This document shows, one piece after another, positions 56,315 through 64,000 of a stretch of 64,000 nt of DNA. Each line of letters starts with the position of its first letter. Within the stretch, counting starts at the first letter, position 1. The stretch lies in NCBI GenBank assembly GCA_028023455.1, contig JAQFVV010000320.1, forward strand, positions 806,001-870,000. The letters are read 5' to 3'. The translations under genes were made by a program, and so were the position numbers. A model generated the notes under the pieces. The model worked only from the letters and a program-made list of their open reading frames with translations, ran no database searches and was not told the origin of the DNA. Source of the DNA: Epiperipatus broadwayi (taxonomy: Eukaryota; Onychophora; Udeonychophora; Euonychophora; Peripatidae).

Positions 56315-58246
56315 AAAGTTAAAATTGCAGCATTCCTTCTGTAATCAAATATGGTAACCAAAGGGGGGAAAGGATGACTTTGAAAACAAAATTACTTTAA
56401 TTTTTTTCACCATTAACAGGTGTCAATAGATGTGCGTGGCAGACGAAAAATCAGAGGACTATAAAAAGCAAACACTTTGTGTGCATCAGTTGTCTTAGAT
56501 CTTCATTTCTAAAGAAAGCAGTTTAATATAAAATTGATTTTTTCTGAAGTCATAAAAATTGTGTCAAACTACTCTCACCAGCATGTTGAATCATTGTATG
56601 ATGTGTAAGTAGAAAAAGTTCATTTACCGATGTTTTCTTCCTTCTTGAAGTCATAATAATACCATGAGTGAAGTCATGACCTACCTGAATCTTGAACCCA
56701 GATTGCCTACAAGCTCTAAGAAGAGTGAACAGTGGATTCCTCCCAGGACAAATTCATGCATGGTAAACTACCCAATTAAGCTTAATGGTAAGAAACTTTG
56801 CTGCATAAATTAGAAGCGATCACTTTCTCTTGAACTCTATGTATAGCAAAATGCTGTGTTGAGTCAGACTACTAAAAATCTAAATCTTAACAGTAATTTT
56901 TAATCACCATTTGATTTTAATTTGATATTTTTATTCTCTTAGTAATATAAATATTTTAATTATTATGAATTTATAAACCTGAATATAAATTATGTTGCTA
57001 TCTAATTAAGTTTATTATTATGAGGTAATATTACTTAAACTCTATCATTATTATTTATTTTATCAAATAAATTGCTGATGCTATATTAAAAAATACAATT
57101 TTCTGGGTATATCAAATAATTGATAATAGTGACTAATAAAAAGAGGGGGGGGGTAGGCCAGTGAATTCTTTTAAAAAATTTTGGTGCCTTTCAAATAATT
57201 AAAAAGCTGATTCTCTCCTCTCTATTATTCAAGTTTAGTTATGTTAAGCAGGTTTGTGTGACCAGGAAAAATAATTGCATTCGATAAAATTACCTGACAT
57301 GTTCTAATGAGAGAATTAGCAAATCAAATGTAATTTGGTCACTGAATATGAAGCAAATAAATCATTCTAAAAAATATCATGGATGGTGCAATATATTTAG
57401 TATGTGTACATAATTATATAATATATATAATAGGGTATATTAATAAGCAAAATAAATATAATATAGTAGTGTAAATATATTATTATTGAATGAAAACTAA
57501 AAATTTTGTACATTTGTTTAAAATGTCTATGAAAGTAATAGGAAACATTTATTTTTTAAATAGTTAATTAGTTTCTCAGATTGTAAGAGTGGTGAGAAAT
57601 GGAAAGAATTTTTTTTAAAATGTCCACTATCAATTTATTTATGATTTAAGTAATAAAAAAATAAAAATTTCCCCACTTTTCCTATCTTAAGTAATTTCAC
57701 TCATGTGGTGCATATATATATATATATATTACTAGATATTTCTGCAGTAAGTTAATATGCATATTCTTTATGTATATATCATATTTAATATATGTACATA
57801 ATTTTATATGTATAAAAAATCAATAAGTATAATATATAATAGGATTTATTAATAAGCATTAAAAGTATAATATGGTAGTGTAAATATTTTATTAATAAAT
57901 GACAGCGGGTGAAATTGTTTTTATTAATAGAAAAGGTAAAAAAAAATTTTTGTCTGAGAAATTATGATTTAAAAATAACAAATGGATTTTTTAAAACAAA
58001 GAACTTTTTAGCAAGAAGTAAAATTATATGCATTAACTGATGTTCATTTATAATATAGTTTTGGTAAGCATTTTTTGTTGGGTAAAAAATTTCCAATCAA
58101 AATAAAAATGTTAAATACATTTAAATATTTCATATTTTTAATCATTTATACAAGCATATATTATTATGTACACATTAAATTGTGATATACTTAAGGGATA
58201 TATATTTTAACTTGTAGCAGAAATATCTAGTGATATATATATATAT
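56315..58246. other. no gene recognised
   Basis: AT-rich, with a G9 run near 57146-57154 and a long (AT)n at 57713-57729. No supportable gene or repeat. Confidence 0.45.
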
Positions 58247-58396
58247 GAAAAAGAAAAACAAGTTTTATATACGTAAAACCTGCTATCGCTTGTATTAATG
58301 ATCAATAAATGGAGCTTTACCAAGAACTCCAAAACAAGCGTATTCTGTTTACATAAATGTCAGAATCAATATTCACTGTCTCTTTCATTTTGCTTC

Positions 58397-58445
58397 ACCC
58401 TCAGATCAGCTGATTTCAAGCTGATTTGCTCTCATCAGTGAAGGG
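58397..58445 (-). ncRNA. hammerhead ribozyme, canonical core
   Basis: Read on the minus strand: stem I CCCUUCA with UGAGGGU, core CUGAUGA, stem II GAGC with GCUU around AAAUCA, GAA, stem III AUC(A) with (U)GAU, then C as the cleavage-site base. All core positions match consensus. It has a stronger stem I (more G-C pairs) than its partner at 59110. Confidence 0.7.
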
Positions 58446-59109
58446 ATAGGAGTTAGAAACTAGACCTAAACACTAACTCCAAGCGTTTATGCAGAACGTT
58501 TCTATCAGTTTGCAAGCATGAATTTTTTAGACACATTAATGTCTTCAAACTCAGCCTATCAAACCAGATAGCTATATGGGTCTGATATCAGTTCAGTTTC
58601 TCCACATAGTCAAAGCTTCTGCAATCTATATCATTGCAAGAAAACTTTAAAGGTACATTTATGAAAAAGAAAAACCAAGTTTTATATACGTAAAACCTGC
58701 TATCGCTTGTATTAATGATCAATATATGGAGCTTTACCAAGACCGCCAAAACAAGCGACAGTGAATATTGACTCTGACATTTATGTAAACAGAATACACT
58801 TGTTTTGGAGGTCTTGGTAAAGCTCCATCTATCGATCATTAATACAAGCAATAGCAGGTTTTACGTATATAAAACTTGTTTTTCTTTTTCATAAATGTAC
58901 CTTTAAAGTTTTCTTGCAATGATATAGATTGCAGAAGCTTTGACTATGTGGAGAAACTGAACTGATATCAGACCCATATAGCTATCTGGTTTGATAGGCT
59001 GAGTTTGAAGACATTAATGTGTCTAAAAAAATTCATGCTTGCAAACTGATAGAAACGTTTTGCATAAATGCTTGGAGTTAGTGTTTAGGTTTAGTTTCTA
59101 ACACCTATC

Positions 59110-59156
59110 TTTTCACTGATGAGAGCAAATCAGCTTGAAATCAGTTGATCTGAGGG
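59110..59156 (+). ncRNA. hammerhead ribozyme, canonical core
   Basis: Stem I UUUUCA with UGAGGG (three G-U pairs), core CUGAUGA at 59116-59122, stem II GAGC (59123-59126) with GCUU (59133-59136), GAA at 59137-59139, stem III AUC with GAU around AGUU, cleavage-site C at 59150. The core is complete; the weakened stem I may lower activity. Confidence 0.65.
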
Positions 59157-59263
59157 TGGAGCAAAATGAAAGAGACAGTGAATATTGACTCTGACATTTA
59201 TGTAAACAAATACGCTTGTTTTGGAAGTCTTGGTAAAGCTCCATCTATTGATCATATATATAT

Positions 59264-60662
59264 TGTAACGTTTAATTATATACGTTGCAAATATATTGGC
59301 ATTTGGTAAAAGCTAAAAAATAAAAGTAAATTTAGATTTTTTTTTGACTAATTTTTTTTTTTAAAAAAAAAAACGTACAATGAAAGTTAAATTATTCTTT
59401 CGTATTTTTTTTTATGTAATCAGAAATAAAAGTAGAATTGGAGAGAACAAAAGAATTCCAAAAGCAAGTAAAAAGATAAGCTAAAAGAAAAATATTTTAG
59501 CTAATTAAACATGGCTGAAAACTTGATTAAAAAAAAAAGAGAACTTTATAACGTAAATTTTATAAAAAATCTACAAGATTATGAAACACAAAACACCATG
59601 ATAATAGCATGCGCAGAAGTCCGAAAACTGGACCTCTAGTATAAAAAGGAGGGGTTCGATTGGAGGAATGTCTTGTTCATTGGTTTTTCTAGTTGGTCTT
59701 GGATAATAATAATATATCCAAGATCGCTCTACACTGAAGTAATTCGTCATGTCGGAATGAACCGGAGCTTCTGCGAACATCATGCCTGAAGATGTACACC
59801 AGAAAAGCTTTCATGACCGACTAGGAGAATGGACCGCAAGATCAACTAATAATCAAAGGCCTTGAGCTCATTTTAACCCCGAAAAACTATGCATAGTTAT
59901 CTACAACCATCGTGAATTCACTAAAACTTACCGGTAAGTTATGCTTCATTATCCTGATTGTGACAAAGTTAACCATTTTACAAACTATTCATAAAAATAA
60001 GCTTATAATAGGATCCCAACAGAGACTTTAGTTTAATTGATCAAGAGACTCTTATTTAACCAAGAACTTTGTAATTAATTATTCAGCAGTTATTTTATTA
60101 TTAATGTTTCACGTCTGAATTATTGTGTGTTCTATCCAATTTACTTAATTATTAATTCACATTTTAACTTAAACAGATTTTTTTATCTGTTATAATAAAA
60201 ATATTTATAATAACAATTTTCATTTGTGCGTTATTAATAATAGTTATTATTTTTTATTATTAAATTTATTATTAGTTTAATAAGATTTAAAAACGTAATT
60301 TATCTTTGCCAATATGTTTGAATAAGCCCAGGAATAATAATCTTAAAAACAATAATTCTCGTTACTGTATGATGCAATACCTATTAGTTTAAAAGTATTT
60401 TTCTTTTTTATTTGCGAGATGTTATACGACGAAGTCAGCGGACTCTTTAGAATAAAAAGTCCTGGCACCCATATTAAATAAATTAAAAGCTGATTTCGTC
60501 AATAACATAATTCCCAACAATTAATAGGCTGAGTTTGATCAGGAAATATAGTTATGTTTTTAGAAATAGAAATACAACTTTCTTCTTTTCAACATAGCTT
60601 GATCAACTCACGCGTAGTTTATATTAGCGTGTAGAGGCCTAGCAAAATGGAAAACGTTATAA
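59264..60662 (+). mobile_element. LTR-like insertion between the unit arrays
   Basis: About 1.4 kb between AT-repeat flanks. It starts TGTAACGTTT and ends AAAACGTTATA, nearly inverted ends like those of the 30945 palindrome. A TATA box (AGTATAAAAAGG, near 59638) and an AATAAAA signal near 60451 fit a solo LTR. No ORF. Duplication is hidden in the (AT)n flanks. Confidence 0.4.
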
Positions 60663-60772
60663 TATATATATATGATCAATAGATGGAGCTTTACCAATTT
60701 CCCACTATCAACCTTTGTTTACATAAACACTGAGAGAGATAAAATTCAATATCTCTTTCAAATTGTCTCCAA

Positions 60773-60818
60773 CCTTTAAACCATGATTTCGAGCTAGTTG
60801 GCTCACGTCAGTAAAAGG
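60773..60818 (-). ncRNA. hammerhead-like motif, unit b1
   Basis: Minus strand: stem I CCUUUUA/UUAAAGG-like, core CUGACGU (A9 changed to U), stem II GAGC with GCUC around CAACUA, GAA, stem III AUC/GGU with loop AU, U at the cleavage site. One core deviation. Confidence 0.5.
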
Positions 60819-61284
60819 TAGGAAGACCAGAAACTAGATCTAAACTCCAACTCTACTAAACTGCATTTATGAAACACATTTTTATCAATTTGAAAGCATG
60901 AATTTTTCAGATATGTAAATATTTTCAAGTCCAGTCAAACAAACTAGATAGCTATATGAGTCTGAATTCAGTTCAGTTTCACCATATAGTAAAAGCCTCT
61001 GAAATCTATATCATTGCAAAAAACTTTAAGTTATGAAATTTATAACTTGTTTTGTTTATCATAAATGCACCCTTGAAAGTTTTTGCAATGATATAGATTG
61101 CAAAGGCTTTTACTATATGGTGAAACTGAACTGAATTCAGACCCATATAGCTATCTAGTTTGTTTGACTGGATTTGAAGATATTTACATATCTGAAAAAT
61201 TTGTACTTTCAAACTGATAAAAACATGTTTCATAAATGCTGTTTAGTAGAGTTGGAGTTTAGATCTAGTTTCTGGTCTTCCTAC

Positions 61285-61329
61285 CCTTTACTGACGTGAG
61301 CCAATTAGCTCAAACCCATGGTTTAAAGG
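61285..61329 (+). ncRNA. hammerhead-like motif, unit b2
   Basis: Stem I CCUUUA (61285-61290) with UAAAGG (61324-61329), core CUGACGU, stem II GAGC/GCUC, then CAAACC, where GAAACC is expected. Two core deviations (A9, G12), so probably inactive. Confidence 0.45.
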
Positions 61330-61695
61330 TTGGAGACAATTTAAAAGAAATATTGAATTCTATCTCTTTCAGTGTTTATGTAAACAAAGCTTGATAGTGG
61401 GCTATTGGTAAAGCTTCATCTAGTGGACATAAAATGCAAGCTATAGCAAGTTACTAAATTTATAACTTGTTTTGTTTATCAAAAATGCTTCTTGAAGGTT
61501 TTTGCAATGATGTAGATTGCAGAGGCTTTTACTATATGGTGAAAAATTCAGACCCATATATCTATCTAGTTTGTTTGACTGGATTTGAAGATATTTACAT
61601 ATCTGAAAAATTCGTGCTTTCAAACTGATAGAAATGTGTTTCATGAATGCTGTATAGTAGAGTTGGAGTTTAGATCTAGTTTCTGGTCTTCCTAC

Positions 61696-61740
61696 CCTTT
61701 ACTGACATGAGCCAATTAGCTCGAAACCATGGTTTAAAGG
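61696..61740 (+). ncRNA. hammerhead-like motif, unit b3
   Basis: Stem I CCUUUA (61696-61701) with UAAAGG (61735-61740), core CUGACAU (G8 and A9 both changed), stem II GAGC/GCUC around CAAUUA, GAAA, stem III ACC/GGU with loop AU. Fold intact, core damaged. Confidence 0.45.
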
Positions 61741-61899
61741 TTGGAGACGATTTGAAAGAGATATTGAATTCTATCTCTCTCAGTGTTTATGTAAACAAAG
61801 CTTGATAGTGGGCTATTGGTAAAGCTCCATCTAGTGGACATAAAATACAAGCTATAGCAAGTTACAAAATTTATAACTTGTTTATCATATATATATATT

Positions 61900-63028
61900 G
61901 TGAGGATGACTTATAAATGTACCTACAACAACCTTAATTACTAGTGATGTTACATTATGTCCAATCAAGATTTATGTCTGACTAGACTAATCAGTTTTGC
62001 CAGCATGTGAAATATACCTATCTAATAATGTTAAATAATCTAATCCTCAAATCTGTTTTATATATTATAATAAATGTAATAAATGTTTGACTTATTAGTA
62101 CTGGCAATGACTTATTATTTTATCTTTATTAATAATACTTTAAAATATATAAATAAGTTTGAAATTTATATTATAAAACTCAGCTACTCCATGAGATAGT
62201 GGCTAGTGCTATCAATCAATAAAAGTTGAATCGTATCCAGACATATCTGCCTACTGCATAAATTTTCTAGGTTCCAATAGCCTAATGGCACCCTGATATG
62301 GCAGATAGGGAAAAAGTTACTACACGACCATTATAATATATTGTACAAATGATAATAACAACAACAACATTTAATTTTAAAATATTGTTTAATTAGAAAC
62401 TGGTCATTTTGATTTACCAAATAATAATAAATTTTGATATTTACCAAAGTGCTTGGAAGTTTCTACTATCCAGAAAATAAATAATTAGTTTTAGAGGTTT
62501 GATTGGTTAATTTTGTCTTGTGTGAATAAAGCACTAGACAAAGAAGGGGGGGGGGATACTCCTGCAAAACCTTAAAATGTATAAAAAAAAGTAATTAATT
62601 TGCCTATATTAAATATTAACTCTTTCATACTGTTACTTTTATCTTCTGATATATGCTAACAATTTCAAAATAACAATCCAAGCTCTCATTTCCATGTGTC
62701 TCTGAAAAAAACCTAATGGAGGATTTGCGTCAGATAGAACTATGTGCTATGCTTAATTTTATGTTCCATTCTATGCTGACATATTGCCAAGAAATTAGTA
62801 CTACCTATCATATGGAACTACAAAGTTAAATGCATCCAAAATAATTTGGCATCTTTTATAAGGAAATATGGTAATAAATATGCCTAAAGTAATAGTTTGT
62901 GTTTTTGGAATTTAATGAAAGCTATAATTTTGAGGCCACTTTTTGATAGACTGCATAATTAAAAGCTATGCTAGTGTTAAATGAAATTTCTAAAGGCAAA
63001 GATATTGTTGGGCCTTATAAACACATGT
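61900..63028. other. no gene recognised
   Basis: AT-rich. A tRNA-like pair of words (GATAGTGGCTAGTGC near 62195 and AGTTGAATCGTATCC near 62226) may be a very old SINE. G10 run at about 62547-62556. Confidence 0.4.
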
Positions 63029-63042
63029 AAGATTATATTTTA

Positions 63043-63222
63043 AACAATTCAAAACAAAACAAAACTCTCCATATAGTAGTGCCATCTTGAGCAATCAATG
63101 GATGCCAGAAGGCTTGTGCATATAATCCCTTAGCACAAGATGGCACTACTATATGGAGAGTTTTGCTTTGTTTTGAAATGTTTAATAATAATTATGTGCT
63201 AGTATGAGATAGTGATCATGTG
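63043..63222 (-). repeat. retroposed hairpin element, family 1, copy 4 (short)
   Basis: 180 bp with a palindrome (63043-63175) and single-sided tail GTGATCATGTG on the right. Flanked by a 14-bp duplication AAGATTATATTTTA/AAGATTACATTTTA (63029-63042 and 63223-63236, one mismatch). The centre is deleted and the hammerhead is gone. Confidence 0.7.
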
Positions 63223-63236
63223 AAGATTACATTTTA

Positions 63237-64000
63237 CCACAAAATTTGTGATAAATATATTTTAAAAAATTAATTGCATGTTTGTTTGTAATATTTACTT
63301 TATATTAGTATGGAATGTGTATCAGCTGAGTGGTATTCTTGTATTTATTGTTACTGAATGTGATTTTTTTTTGTTAAAGAATAGAATCTCATCTCAGCTT
63401 TATGACACCAGCGTCAATCACTAATTAATATTTGGAGTTTTCTTAGGCATATATTTATATTTATTTTATATTATTTTATTTTTCTTGTGTGTGCATTATA
63501 TAAAGAAGAAATGTCAATCCAAGTAATGATAGTTTTATTAATGTGACTGCATGTGTTTTGTCATTGTTATTTGTCTGATTTCACCTTAGCTTATCAATCC
63601 ATAAATTACTCTAGTATTTAATTTAATATCCCCATTATTGGGACTGTACACAGTCTATTCTCTGAACTGAGCTTCTATTGGAACATTAATGGTGATACTG
63701 TTAAGATTGAAGTTGGTCTTTATTAGATGGTATTCAATGGGTGTTCTTATTTGAGGGAAGATTGTGTGCCCTAAAGCTCTGGTCGCTGCCATGAATTTCT
63801 AAATCAAAGTAACAGTGAATAGAGATCTAGAAACTAATTGTTCAAAAGATGATTAACAAAGAATGATGATGATTGCTAAATATAATCTGTGTTTAAAGTG
63901 AAGTCATAGAAGGTTTAGATACAGGTTTGCTCATCATCACCCATCCCAAAGAAAGATTTAAAGAGAAGGCTGGATAATCTTAATTTTCAATATCAATCAT
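63237..64000. other. no gene recognised
   Basis: AT-rich sequence to the window end; no supportable coding or repeat signal. Confidence 0.4.

Larger units (their letters stand above)
58247..59255. repeat. hammerhead-bearing 0.4-kb units, subfamily a, inverted array
   Basis: A large imperfect palindrome of units: one unit on the minus strand (58247-58660), a partial minus unit to about 58755, then a plus-strand unit to about 59255. Shared blocks are AAAACCTGCTATCGCTTGTA, GGAGCTTTACCAAGA and GATATAGATTGCAGAAGC. Each full unit carries a hammerhead. No ORF. Related at roughly 60-65% by eye to the units at 60676-61890. Confidence 0.65.
60676..61890. repeat. hammerhead-bearing 411-bp units, subfamily b
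   Basis: Three units: one on the minus strand (about 60676-61040) and two direct plus-strand units (about 61041-61455 and 61456-61890). The direct pair has an exact period of 411 (CTGACG at 61291, CTGACA at 61702). Conserved words are GTAAAGC.TCATCTAGTGGAC and TTTTGCAATGAT. Tandem units with one hammerhead each are the genomic form expected of retrozymes and hammerhead satellites. Confidence 0.7.

Noticed and set aside
59571-59783. 70-aa minus-strand frame inside the LTR-like insertion
   Set aside because: No recognisable domain; it overlaps the TATA region of a probable LTR.
62160-62260. tRNA gene-like A and B boxes
   Set aside because: Spacing is roughly right but no cloverleaf can be drawn; at best an ancient SINE.

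Overview
The window is an AT-rich eukaryotic, probably invertebrate metazoan, genomic segment. I see no host protein-coding gene, no rRNA and no intact tRNA gene. Almost everything recognisable is mobile DNA. The assignment to an invertebrate rests on the repeat mix: Penelope-like elements (PLEs) with GIY-YIG endonucleases, a CR1-type LINE with a PHD-esterase ORF1, an RTE LINE, Ty3/gypsy relics, hAT relics and tRNA-derived SINEs. Species cannot be read from the sequence.

Layout. 1-1710: end of a probable LTR element. 3044-3484 and 5797-6061: retroposed hairpin elements. 3720-5060: a decayed LINE. 7103-7468: a hairpin element carrying a SINE. 7485-10595: a nearly pristine PLE with an intact 798-aa ORF and 239-bp terminal direct repeats that differ at one base. 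11131-18117: a roughly 350-bp tandem repeat into which two copies of one LINE family, one truncated and one near full length (12680-17987), have inserted at the same position. 19010-19395: hAT transposase relic. 24290-25990: gypsy relic. 29238-37756: an old gypsy element with recognisable LTRs, gag, protease-RT, RNase H and integrase remains, opened up by a hammerhead hairpin element, a 2.2-kb near-perfect palindrome, a second hairpin element and a hAT-like insertion. 42040-42740: a dimeric hairpin element. 43960-44265: PLE relic. 48600-55940: a minus-strand PLE relic broken by a TA-flanked DNA transposon, by repeats and by an RTE LINE. 58247-61890: an array of 411-bp units carrying hammerhead motifs, split by an LTR-like insertion. 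63043-63222: another hairpin element.

The most interesting theme is self-cleaving RNA. I can fold hammerhead ribozyme cores in the PLE repeats, in the hairpin family (canonical core at 29886-29932) and in the 411-bp units (canonical cores at 58397-58445 minus and 59110-59156 plus), with weaker candidates in two more hairpin families. The hairpin elements share one architecture: a long inverted repeat, a tail of about 28-60 nt on one side only, and target-site duplications of 11-17 bp. Variable duplications point to retroposition, not cut-and-paste transposition. My reading, which is inference, is that these are non-autonomous retrozyme-like elements mobilised by the PLE or LINE machinery and often converted into palindromes during insertion. 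All foldings and alignments were done by eye.
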